NCBI GenBank assembly: GCA_000310025.1
Contig: FN648136.1
Coordinates: forward strand, 5,513-69,512
Direction: 5' to 3'
Source of the DNA: Ectocarpus siliculosus
Lineage: Eukaryota; Sar; Phaeophyceae; Ectocarpales; Ectocarpaceae
DNA length: 64,000 bases
A program made the translations under genes and the position numbers. Below the pieces are notes generated by a model. The model ran no database searches. It saw nothing but the letters and a program-made list of their open reading frames with translations, and had not been told where the DNA came from. Below are positions 11,501 through 24,000 of the stretch, piece after piece (position 1 is the stretch's first letter; each line of letters starts with the position of its first letter).

Positions 11501-14500
11501 CGATTTCCATCAAACTTGATTCGCCGCTTGAACTGTTGCACTCTGCTCGCCGAGTGACATGAAGAACGGAATTCAGCTGTAAACACGCCTGCATATGACG
11601 TGCCCGCATTGTCCGTGACCACCCAACACCATTCGGATTTCCCGTAAGGGAATCAGCCCAAAACCGCCTCCCCCCCTCGGGTCCCTTACGAAAGCCTGCA
11701 CAACCTATTTGGCTACGGCAATTTTTCATCAGCTCGTTCCCGTTGGCGAGTATTATCGTTGGGAGACTCGACCACGTTTGGCCGAAGCATCACACCGCGT
11801 TCCTTGCCCTGCCTTTTGTTTTTTTTGCAAACTCCCTGCACCAGCAACGAGCCCGGTCCAGACTTCGCCGACTACCCCTACGATACGGTGCCCAACAAAG
11901 TCGACCAGCTCTTCAGAGCGCAGAGGCACCACGACAGGCGCCAGAATGACGTGAGTTACCTTTCCTTGTAGGCGTCGAGCCGGAGGGGTGAGGGTGATGT
12001 TCAAGGGGCCCTCGTTCCTCCACCTCTCTCCGCAGTGCTTCGAGTGGCACTATTGTACTGCATGGGCGGCATCGATAGAGCAAGTTGTTACTGCAGGCGT
12101 AACTACAATCGATTTTTCGGGACCCTCGACGGTCCCCACGAAGTACACATCGCACTTTGGCGTCCAAGGGTGACCGCGTAGGCTAGAGCGGTGTAGGCCA
12201 ATCTCGACACCCCGTAACGGAGACGAGGAGCGTGCGACCCGGCAGAGAGGGACGCAGTGCTGTGCGCCGTTTATGAGCGACCTAACACGTTCACGAAAGA
12301 TGTCCACCTACTCATTGCTTGTGGGGTCCTATTATGGGCATTTCCCTTTGTTTTTCTGTAGTCTTTGTGGACTTTTTCTGGTCTAGTCTCGTCGAACGAC
12401 ACCTGCCCGAGACCGAGATATTCGAATGCGTGAGTGAGTGACGTCACTCTCATCGTTGCCGCCGTCACCACCCAAACGTCGCCTATCGCTTATCCGTTTC
12501 ACCCCGCTCTCTTGAGAGCTTTATCCTGCCTTGTTGGCGGAGTGAGCGTCAAACATACACAAAATAACGCCCCCAAGGATAAAACCCCCGCCATCAGGAA
12601 CGCTGCTCCATGAGCGAGGGCGAGCAATTGTCTGCCCCCGCCGTAGACTACCTCCGCCCGATCATCGCCGACGGGGACACCGGGCACGGTGGTCTCACGG
12701 CGGTCATGAAGCTCACCAAGATGTTCATCGAGAAGGGTGCCGCCGGCATCCACTTCGAGGATCAGAAGGTAGGTGCTGTGGGGTGAGTTTATGCCGGGGC
12801 GTGTGATTGGGTCGGCGGGCGGTGGGAAACAAACGCGAACCGGGCGATTTGGAACGGGGAAGATGGTTTGTGGCACACACGTGAGGTAGGGGTGGAACTA
12901 CCGCGTGTTGTTTTGGAGTGTTGGTGGAACTTACAGTGATTGGGAAGAAAGGGTAGCCGCCATCAAGAGATAAACCCCCCGTCCTGCGAGAGGAGTTACC
13001 CTGGGTGAGGCTGTATATGTCAGCCGAACGCGGCCTTGCAGATGGTGGGAGATAATTAGGGGATCACAGGCTCAGTCGGTTCAGCATTTGTCACGACCTC
13101 GATACGTGCTGGACTGGAACACCTCCTCTGCGCATGTCGACCGGCTGAGCACCCGGTCGGTAGTGGTGAGAATGCGCGTTCCGCCTCAACTTGCACTTTC
13201 GGTAATTTCGGGTTCTGAGTACACACCAAAGCCTCAATGAATCTCTGTGACAAGATACCCAAGGGCGCAACAACTAGCATAGCATAGCATAGCTGCCCCA
13301 CCTTTTCGGTGCGTAAGGGCATGAATCTGATCGGAACCTCTTTTCTTGTGCTCTCACCTCGTTCGTTTTTGTTTTTTCTGTTTGCGTACTATAATACAAT
13401 GGTGGGATCTGTTTGGCTGTGGGCTACGTACCTCACGAACAGCCCGGGACGAAGAAGTGTGGGCACATGGGAGGCAAGGTGCTCGTGTCCATGCAAGAGC
13501 ACTGTGACCGCCTGGTGGCGGCTAGGCTGCAGGCCGACATCATGGGCACCGAGGTGAGAGAGTGCTTCGAAAGGGCACGAAAGAAAAGAGGAGCTTCGAC
13601 CGTCACTACCATCACAACTTGCCATTCGTAAAAGCGTTCTGAAGGCCGTGTTCATCCTTCGGAGCCAACGTTACGCGTTTGTCCGAGGCTTGGCAATCGT
13701 GGTGGCCTTGAACACGCCAGCTGCAATTGCTGCAACAGCTAGCACTGAAAACGGAGAAGAAATCTGGTGATGATGCAGAGACAGTACACAGATACAGAAC
13801 TACCCTGGAGCAGAACGACAAAAAAAAAAGAACAACACCCTGTTGACGCCTCCTTACCATTCGGTGCCACAAACTTAGTCGCGCATGTCTTAATATTGAT
13901 ATTTCACCTATGCCGCATCTGCCGAGCCCCCCCACCCCCGTAACCTACGTTGTTGTCTTCACCTAAAAAACCTTTCGGTCTCTGCTCAGTAGTTGGTACG
14001 CAAACAAGATGCGTTTTTTTTTATCTCGTTGATGCGATGTGCATGCATGTATGTGTGTTCTCAGACTATTGTCGTGGCTTGCATGTTTTTGCTCGTCGGT
14101 GTGATCTGATGTGCATGCTGTGTGTGTTATCTCAGACTGTCATCGTGGCCCGCACGGACGCCGAAGCCGCGTCCTTGCTGGACAACAACGTCGACCCACG
14201 CGACCACCCCTTCATCGTGGGAGCCACTGTCCCAGGCACCAGGCGAGGAGGGTTTTTCCGTTTCTGCCGGTTTGGGGGGGGCGCAGGGGTTGTATTACTA
14301 TGCGTACACAGCGGCTGGCTCTCTCTCTCACCCACAGTCGTACCATACTTGCACACCGGGGGGTGCAACGGATTCACTTGTAGTTCGGTGACAAAACTAT
14401 CTGTGAAAAAAACTAATAATGTGATGCGTTATTGTTGGTAGGAGCCAGTTGTAATGTTGCTTAAGCTCGCTTTTTGCCCCAAGCGTGCGCTTCTCTACTC

Positions 14501-17500
14501 TGAAACAACCGACACACTCTACATTCCGTCAGTTCTGTGCCTTGTGTACCGTTGTACGTCTCAACCACACCCATCCCCCTTCGTACGCTGCACTCACTGC
14601 ACCCCCCAGGCCTTTGAACGACCTCGTCCGCGAAGCACGAGCCGGAGGCGCGTCGTTCGAAGCTATCGACAAGCTCAGCAAGGACTGGGGCGAGAAGGCC
14701 GGTCTCATGCGCTTTCCCGAGGTATGTGCATTAAGAACCTCATGCATGCAGCGCGATGCAGCACGGGGTAGAGGGTTCACGTGCCCGTTTTTACTCGACA
14801 GAGGGCTTCTAGCATATTCTTTCGCGGCGTTCGTGCGCTTGCTTGTTGCTGGATTTATTCCCAAACCACGTGAACCGCGTCACGACTGCAAACTCGAGGG
14901 CAAGGATGATATATGTGTGTTTGTTCGTTTCTTTGAGAACAATGCCCGTACCGTTCCTGTTTTCTTGCCCCGCGTTTGTCTCGACCAAAATATAGGCCGT
15001 AGAAGCTGCCATCCACTCCATGCGCGGGCTGCAAGGGCGCGATCAGCGGCTGCAAGAGTGGAAGTCGAAGGCCTACAGCCTGAGCAACGCCGAGGCTAGG
15101 GTGCTGAGCGCTAGGCTTCTTGGCGGCAAGCAGGTGTGCTTGTCCCTTTGTTCACTCGTGATTTGTTGATATTATTAGCTCGCGCTGCTGGCGCCAACTG
15201 GAACGATGTTAGTTTGTTGTTGCGGGTGTAGAGCCTCGCCCCCCTGATAAACGGATCCAACGACCACGAAGTGTGCCAGAGTTCGAGCGGAGAGTTTCTG
15301 CGCGCGTTGACCATGCGGCGGGCTGGTGGAATGTACCATATTGATTGATAAATGTTGCATCTCCGGCCCGCGTCTTTACCCTTCAGACGTTGTCCTTCCG
15401 TGCCCGTGGGTCGTTCTTGCGTTTGTTTTGGTCGGTTCGTTTCTTCTTTGTGGAGCCTCTCCCTCCGCAAAAAAAAAAAGTAGCTACTGACACGACCGAA
15501 CACGGGGGGGAATACACAAGGACGGTCAGACTCTTGACGCGCGCCATCCCTTTCCCATCGCCCACGAAAGGTCTACTTCGACTGGGACGCACCCCGTAGC
15601 CGCGAGGGGTATTTCAAGCTCAAGGGTGGCGTCGACTACTGCATCGCCAGGCAAGAGACGTCTTTGATTCTTCCCTCTGCCGGAACTGTCCGTCTGATAA
15701 AAAAGGGGACGGGTTCGAAACCCCCGCGGTCGGGGCCCGGGGTTTCTCATGTATGCCCCCGGCGTATGTATGGAGGGGGAGGGGGGACGAATAGTGAATC
15801 TGTATATACGTCGTTGGCGGTCTCAACCTAGGCGCGTCAACTGCCGAACAACGAATGGCGGAACCCCCTTTCCTTCTCGGCATTGCCTTTTCCTTCCCTC
15901 GCCTCTTTGAGAACGTGCCTCACTCAATGGTCCCAAAATCGGCTTTGCAAAGGTTGGAGTTCAACTTTTGAGCAAGGTACCTTGAGGCTACAAAAAAGGC
16001 AGGGGAAAATTCCAGAGGTAGAACAGAGGAAGAGATGGCTTGCCCACGTTGAAAGGCAGAAGAGAGTAGAACTAACGTAGTTTTGGGGAAGTGGACGATA
16101 CAACAGCGTGAAGAAATGGGGGAACCGAACAGAAGAAACATGCGCGTAGTTTAGTCTCAAGTTCGGCACCTCGGGCAACATAGTCAGTGAGAAAACTGTC
16201 AAGAGTACCTAAACCATCCGACGCAAACAGAGGCTGCGAATCGCGAAAGAGGGAGAGAATAAGTAAGACCAACAACAACAAACCACTTGCGAAAAATATC
16301 GTAGAAAGGAAAACCGCCAAACGTATACGGTTCCTCTACCGCGACACACACACGAACGGCGCTCCGTCTCCAAACGTGTTGCACGGCACGCATCAACACG
16401 AGCACAAAACTCGTGGAACTCCTGCGGTTCGGTTAAATACTAATTGCCTCTCTCTCTCTTTCTCTCCACAGGGGGCGTGCCTACGCGCAGCATGCCGACC
16501 TGCTGTGGATGGAGACGGCCAAGCCCAACCTTCCGGAGGCGAGGGCCTTCGCGGAAGGTATCCACGCCGCGGTGCCTCACCAGAAGCTGGCCTACAACCT
16601 CTCGCCCAGCTTCAACTGGGACGCCGCCGGTATGTCCAAGCAGGAGATGGCCGCGTTTAACCGGGAGCTGGGCCGCCTGGGCTTCGTGTGGCAGGCAAGC
16701 GATGAAGTAGTCAGGGAGTCAACCCGTACGTTACCCATCCTTTCGGTTCTCAAGGAAACCTAGACGTCGGTTTCGGGTGCGACTGGGTTTGGCATTGTTA
16801 CTTTGGTGTCGTCCATGACAAAAAACCAGCCGATAAAAGCCAAGCCGGGTGTTGCTGTGTAGGTCGTACCGAACGGAACATCGAACTTTGAGTCAAGACC
16901 ATCCGGAGAGTAGGGGAAACAGCGAAAACTTGCGCGTCTAACGGAACATACCCGTTGCCTTCCTGCTGTTGGTTCTTTTCATCTTGGGATCTACAACTAC
17001 AAATACTTCTGCCGGTCTAACCTTTCCGCCGTCCCATTCCACCGGTTTCGGTGCTCTCGTGCTGTTGCGTTTTCTGGCATCTGACGCCATCTACGCCCTG
17101 TTCGTCCGAAACGGCACGACCGGCATCATAATGCAGTTCATCACCCTGGCAGGCTTTCACTCGGACGGGCTAATTGTTTCCCGTCTCGCCAAGGAGTACG
17201 GAAAGTGAGACAGACAACATTAGACCATGTCAATAATTTTGCTGGGTGGTTTCAGTATTTTTGGCATGCCTACCTGTTCGTGCTAGCGGGGATAAGCCTC
17301 CATGCGCCACATTTGCAGACGAAACTTCGGTCGGAGGAAACGCTAGTAACTTGTCATGTTTTTTTTTTTTTTTTTTTGTTCTTCACTTCAATCAGCGCTC
17401 ACAGCACTAGTGTCGTTTATGCCAACCCGTGGTCACACAGAAGAAGAGCCTCTCTCTACCCTCCCCTCCTGCGGTACTTCGCCTTCAATTTTTAATGCGA

Positions 17501-18633
17501 GAAGAGTTCAGCACTCTCTTCCCTCTGTGTACACACGAACTAGCGCTATCCACTTGGCCACAGGAGCGGAAGCGAGAGAAAAACTCACTTTGCAAGAAAA
17601 GCTCGCCTACGCCGGGATTCGAACCCCTGACCTGACCTCTAGAAGGTTACGAGGCTACCAACTAGAACACCGGGGCGACCGGTCATGGTTACGTAGGGTC
17701 GAAATTCACAGGTCGATTTCCCTGTTGTTCGTTGTCGAAGCCGACGCAAAGAACAACGCACACGCCCAACCCATCTAGCTGTACATGAGGAGAAGATTAA
17801 GAGGCGCTTGCGCTATTACTGTGAAGGTGTTCCGATAAGCCACGACAGATGCGTTGGTAATGGGATCCTCCTCGCCGACGACACCCTACAGTATGCGAGT
17901 GCAGGCGTACACGTTAGGTCAAAATTCCACAGAGAGACGCCTTGGGTAATCGAGTCCTTCTTTACGCGGTATCTGCCGCCTCCGCTTACGACCGGGAAGG
18001 GCGGCTCGTTGAACGAACCGATCATATACCCTTCCTTGTGTGGCTCGTTTCCTTTTTCGCTTCGACGCGGTCCATTCGTTGCAAAGATTCGTGTAATATG
18101 GTTTTGCCTGCAAAGACGCGATGTTGAGGTCCCTAATAGTTTGACGGCGATGATGGTGCTCCTTTGATTGTGAACTGCAATCAATGCAGGCATGGCGTGA
18201 TAAAGTACGTGGAGCTGGTGCAGAGGCCCGAGCGCAACGAGCAGGTGGACATCCTCACGCACCAGAAGTGGTCTGGCGCCAACCTCATGGACAAGCAGGT
18301 GACATCAGGAGTACATAGCTTGGTTCAAAATTGACAAAAAAAAAGTCCATCGCAATTAATTATTGTCCATCGCCACAACACCAACCACCTATAGTATACG
18401 AAATGATCACGTCTCTACCATGGGAACGATGTACCGCTGCCTCGCTGCCCCACCCCTGTCAGGTAAACATCGCCACGGGCGGCCTCGCGTCCACGTCCGC
18501 GATGGGCGAAGGAGTGACCGAGTCTCAATTCGTCCGCCACGGAGGTGGTGGCGGAGGCGGTGCTCACAGCGGGGCCCGCTCGGTGGCCGTCTCTCCGGCA
18601 GTCGGCGCCTCGGGCATCAGGGCCAAGCTTTAG
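8599..18633 (+). CDS. ICL: Isocitrate lyase (glyoxylate cycle), probably peroxisomal
   Basis: Exons: 8599-8691, 10415-10537, 10731-10814, 11302-11375, 11845-11950, 12598-12768, 13443-13553, 14136-14242, 14610-14721, 14996-15133, 15571-15650, 16472-16694, 17137-17204, 18190-18298, 18463-18633 (TAG). All phases agree and give 589 residues, about normal for a eukaryotic enzyme. It cleaves isocitrate to glyoxylate and succinate. Signatures: [16 protein letters not shown] near residue 50, [33 protein letters not shown] (177-192), catalytic-loop KKCGH (221-225), [18 protein letters not shown] (412-420), NLSPSFNW (442-449) and [12 protein letters not shown]. The last three residues, AKL, after a Gly-rich tail, are a PTS1-type peroxisomal signal. 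Introns 14243-14609, 15651-16471 and 16695-17136 start with GC. The first exon (ATG 8599, in phase) is the least certain part. Confidence 0.93.
17604..17681 (-). other. tRNA-like sequence in an isocitrate lyase intron
   Basis: On the minus strand there is an A-box-like TAGTTGGTAGCC and, about 30 bases on, a perfect B-box GGTTCGAATCC, with spacing like a tRNA. The acceptor, T-arm and anticodon stems do not pair properly (only three T-stem pairs), and there is a local GTCAGGTCAG duplication. I read it as a tRNA-derived relic or SINE head inside intron 17205-18189, not a working tRNA gene. Confidence 0.35.
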
Positions 18634-21046
18634 GGCAACCATAGCCCGCAACGCGTGAACACGCCGTATTCCACGTATGTAGCAACAATTCCTCTTGTTG
18701 CGGACGTTTGTAGGCTTATGTGTTTTCTGCGCCTCGTGCCACTGTACAAACGGCCGTTGTTTGGGTTAGAAAGAGGTGATACATTTGCTGCGGGGTGTGA
18801 CGGGAAGGGGAAAGCGTGGTGGCAGGAGGGAGCACCTTGATTCTTATGCACGCGTGATGCCAATTTTACAGAGCTGTTCTACGTGGCGTGTCATGGCACG
18901 ATTCAGGGAAATTAATATCATTGAGATGAGGATTCTGCGTTCCCTTGTGCAGCGTTAGGACAGCGCACACACGCTCTCGCCAAAGAAGAGTATAAATATA
19001 CCTAGTCTACATGCATGCATGCCTTAGACTAGACTGATATAGACGTGTAGACACGTTATTTTCGTTCAACACGTGGAAGACGCGAGGTTCACCTCCGCCA
19101 AAAGCAGCCCTCACAAGTAAAGAGGGTCGTCATTTTTGAAACATCTGTAGTGTGTTGTTTTGGTTTTGTGTGGTGTAGACGTAAGTGTTTCACCCGTCCT
19201 TTTGCGTGGCGTAGATGGGGGGACACTGGGCGCTTGTGTTTCGCGTACCAGGTGCACTTTACGTATATTTTTAGGACTACTGTTACTATGTAGTGCGTGT
19301 CAGGTTCTAATGAGAGAGCTCGACCGCCACGTAGCCCAATTTTGGTTGTATTGAGGCATCAGAGGTTGAGAACATTGTGCGTTCATTTGCGGATTGACAT
19401 CGTATGATTGTAAGCAGTTCAGGAGAGACCTGGCACCACGCTTGGAACGGGTGCAAACGAAAACAAAAATACCGTCTGTGGGTTTCGACAACACATTCAC
19501 ATGGCTGTATTGTGCTACAACACGAACGCTTTGAGTCTTGTACTAGTCGCGATCCGATTATTTGATGGGAAGGAATACGTGCGTGCGTGCCTGCGCGAAA
19601 ACGTGAAACTGAAGCTTTGGCTCTTGGCTCTTCGCCTAGCAACATCAATCTCGAAGAACAACTGATATAAATCATCAGTGTATAGACTTAAAAAGACTCG
19701 AAATAAGCCCAGAGTACCCAGCCGGTTTTCCTCCACTCACTGAAAAGACTCCACCACATCCCGTCCGACTGTGGGTATATCTCGAATGGGTAGTCTTTCT
19801 GTGTGTGTATTTATTTTTCCTTAAATCTCGAAGAACAACCAGAGAGGTCAGCAGCATTCATCTGCAAGGCTCTGAGCAAGGGCGTGAATACCCCTACATG
19901 GTTTCAGAGCGCACTGTTGGTGCTAGGATACCACGCGTTTTCCACGTACTGTACACGTCATGATCGAAAAATACTGGGAGCTGTTGTTTGGGGCGAAACG
20001 GCTCTCTCAGCCGCCTGTTTCTTCAGCCGTCGACCGTGATGTCGATTTGTGTGCAAGTACAAAAAAAAAAGGTGCCTGTGCTCACGACGTATGTATGTAC
20101 CCGTTGTCCACCTACTTGTTGGGCATAGACTATGAGTGTGAGAGCAACCAAGTCCGTGTCTTATCACGGCTGAGATGCGAGGTTCGGTTTGAAGATCGCG
20201 AGGTGACCAAATGATAAACCACACCACTTGGACCGATGGGGGGAGAGAGGCGTTTCTATGCCACGAAAAGAAGAAACCGTTGCGGGAGTGAGGTCGTGAG
20301 GTACATCTCCGAGGAAGAGCTCCCATCGAGGCGTAAGAATCGTCAGCACTCAATAAATACCGGACGCTAACTTTTCGTGTAGGCGCGCGAAAGGCAGCAC
20401 CGGGTGATGCCCCCGAGGCATCACATTTGCCGCCTGTAGAGCTGTAGAGCAACAGCCATGGTTGCCGTGAAAGACGGCGTGCGGCAAACCAGCAACACGT
20501 GAGCTGTCAATCTTCGTGACTTGCGCGATGCTGGACTCATGTTGCAAGCGAAGTTTTTTTTTTCGACAGTAATGAAGGCAAACTAATGCATCGTTTTTAT
20601 CCCTTCCCGCGCGGGGATAACCCTGCTTCGAAGTTTAATCCCTGGTGCTCCATCCCCGGTCAGCGCTTTTTCGCCGGCGTCGGTAAAACTTCATGAGCAA
20701 GCGACACAAGGAAATTCCGAAACATTCCATACCATTGATTTTTCCACGGGGGAACAATCCAAACTCTTCCACAGAACGTCCCAATCAATCGGAGGGGGAT
20801 AGACATAAACCAAGATTGACACACACGATGGACGGTCTAAATACCAATCGAATACTCCCGGAGATTATTCCTACGAACGTATGGCATACTACATACTGTA
20901 ATGACTCACAAAACAACCACCAAGAATACCGAAGCTTCGGCCCAGGACATCAAAATAGAAGCAAGACAGACAGACCGCAGAAGCCCGCACATGGCACGAT
21001 AGCATAGGGATCCCCCCCAGAAGAAATAAAACTATAATTCCGCCGC
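18634..21046. other. Intergenic region between convergent genes
   Basis: The region between the 3' ends of the isocitrate lyase and SET-domain genes contains no supported coding sequence. A 104-codon frame at 20693-21007 is AT-richer and Asn/His-rich, without family resemblance or splice support. A segment around 20590-20690 (GATAACCC, TCGAAGTTTAATC) shares TCGAAGTTTAATCG-like wording with 40245-40262, suggesting a degenerate dispersed repeat. Confidence 0.55.
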
Positions 21047-24000
21047 TTATTGAGGAAGGCCGCCGAGTGGAATCCGCAGCTTCTCCTTGTCCTTAGTTAC
21101 GGCCGCGATGGTCCGTCTCAAGATAACCTTCTCCTGCCGCCGGTGCTTGACCGCCATGCGCTGCGTCTTGGAGAGGGCGCGGAACATCCCCGGGTCGTTC
21201 ATTAATTTCGAGTCTTGCTCCTCCTGCGAAGAAAAAAAAAAAAACGTACAAAAAAACACAAAACATTTGAGCGCCAAACCAGGGGTTATGGGTCAGGAGC
21301 GGGGCGGGGGGTACGCGATAATGGTTCTTCGAAAGAAAGAAATGTTGACGGTTTTCCCTGAGACCTGAACATTGACATAGTATATCGTATATGTTCGCGA
21401 GAGGTACTGCACCGCAGCACGTGCCTGAAGAACGTGGGAGATAAGAACCTCAGGCTCAAGAACAGACGAACGAAAGGCCCAGACCAGACAACATGTGCTC
21501 CGTCCACAATCCCACACTAAGACCTACACAAATAGTCCGTCGATGTTGGGCTACCCCACACTGGAGACAAGAAAAAAGTTCTCGGGGCAAATTGGCTAAG
21601 ATTCTCAAGTGGCAGCGCGTGCTGTAGGCAAAAAGGAACACGCATTCTGTAGTATTCTCAAGGTCACCAGGCTACAGTAGCACAGTGCAACACTCGAGCG
21701 AGGCCACAGGGCCTCTGTTCTCATTGCTCGATGCGAAAGAAGGCCGCCCAGGCCACGGAGGCGTTAAATCAGCGATGCTCCTGTCAAAATTCCCACCGCA
21801 TCCCTCGTGGTCCCAGACACCCGAGAACCGAAAACGCCATGTTATTTCCGTACCTGACGTGTGTCGTTACACCATGTGCGTAACACGTTCGGTTTTCGAG
21901 GCTACTCCCGACGACACCCATCACTTAGGCTCTGGGGTCGAGATACTTTCACAGGTAAGCCAAACACGAATAAGGGCGCTGCTACGGGGGTAATGAAATC
22001 TGCCTGTCGTCTTGTCGAGCCTACCGTAAGGTTGCGAGTAAGCGCACAGACAGGGGTGCGATCGGATTTCAAAGGACAATTTCTCCACAGCCAGAAGGGT
22101 GCGAGCGCCAACTGATACTTCTCAGGAAAGCTCTCGATGGGATATTATCCAAAACCGCCCTTTTCGACAGCAGTGGTATTCTAACCTCCTGGTTGAGGAG
22201 AAATTTCGCTTTGAAAATCGCTCGACCCACCCCTGTGCGCAGACTCGCAACCTTGCGCTACTTACCGTGGTCGGGTACCCCGCTATCGTGGCCTTGCAGG
22301 CCTCTACGAGGCTGTCCAGGACCATGAGCTCGTTAACGTCGGTCTGCTTCTTCTCGAACGAGAGGTCCTCCAGAGTCCGGCCGCGGAGCTGGTCGGTGTT
22401 GAGCTGGATCAGCCGGAGGTACTGCAGCAGCTCGTCTGGGTACCTTGATTTCAAAAAGGTGCATTGTTGTATGTATTCGTTCGGAGAGAGATGGTGGTTT
22501 GTTTCTTGACAAGTTGGGGACCACGCAATGAACCATCATAGACAAGCGCCATCCATTGTAGCGATACTCCATGCTCGAGAACGGGGGAATTTAGGTTGGA
22601 AATCATGTGTACCCATTTGGGTTGGTGTGTGTGTGTGTGTTTTCTATATATTTGAAGAGTAGCTGCTTTCCTAACCAACACAAAGAGCGAAAAACAGCGA
22701 CAACATAGAAAGGTTGAACAGGCGCAACAAAAAAAAAAAAGGCCAACCGGGTGGTACCTGTCGTTGTAGAGAGGAAACGCCTTGGTTGGCGGCAGCCCCG
22801 CTTCCGACAGGAATGCTTTCTTCCGTTCGTACAGCTCATCGTTCTGGGAGCAGCGACAGCGAGAACAACGATAGAACGGACGGGTCTCATGAGCGCACTG
22901 GCGAAAGTACATGGGCCGTGGCATCTTTGAAACCAGCGTGTTGGACTGTCGTTGGATGGTAACGAAACGACGTTAGACCGTCACACACAGCAGAGCACAG
23001 CCAGGATATCATCGTGGGTAGAAGCAGGGGACTCTTCAAGCGCCTCCTCGACGCGTGACCCTCTACAACGCCGCGTAACAGCTCATCGTTTTCAGCTCCT
23101 CTACTGGATCTGCTTCTCAAGAGCACGCCCATTCTTGCAGTGTAGCCGTACCCTGTTGGGGAAGTAAAAAGGATTGGGTGTATCCCCGGCGACTGCGTAG
23201 TAACGGTGTGCAGAGGCTCACCGAGTGACGGTAAAGTACACTGTGGTGTAGACCAGACAAGGATGGTTTGCAATGGCGCTTAAGTGGCCGAAAGGTAAGG
23301 AAGAGAAAGAGGGAGAGTCCTGGGACTCGCAAGAGTCCCGAAGGACCTCGAAGAGGTCCAGGGGCTTGGTAAATGTAGGGAAGAAAGGAAAGATATAAAG
23401 AGGGAATGGGGGCGAGCACCAGCCTCCTTCCGTTAGGGTCCTGGGCCCTCTTAAATCAAACATGCCTCGGGGCATATAGGGTGAAAGGGTCGAATTAGCG
23501 TGCGTCACATATTTAGAGAAGGTGTCGCTCTACGTTAGACCGGTCTCCAGCCACTGCCGTGTATTTTGTAGAACCCGGCCGTGACGTGGTGGCTGAAGCA
23601 GAAAACACATGCCTAACCAACGATGGGAACCAAAGGCCGGATGAACCTGAAAAACATTGAACAAAAGGGAGGCCTCGACCTCAATCACCTCATCGAGGGA
23701 GACGGTGACGTCGACGGAGTTGTAGGGATTGCGGTCTAGCGAGAAGCCATACAGGAGGAGGAGGTCCGAGTTCCCCTTGGGCCCGTAAGAGATGTACACC
23801 TGAACGCAACGAAAAGCCGAGCAGCCACAAACAAGAACGAGGAGCAAAAAACGCACAAACGTATGGTATCTACGTCAAACGAAGGAAGGCGGAGACTTAA
23901 ACGTTGAAGCGCGGGACTGGAGACCGCTGCCGGGAACACCAAAAAAGGAGGAAAGGGGGGTTAGAACATGGTTGGGAGTAAACTACGAGGGGGGGGCAGC

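Noticed and set aside
20693-21007. 104-codon plus-strand frame rich in Asn and His
   Set aside because: AT-rich, without family resemblance, and immediately against the 3' end of a convergent gene.
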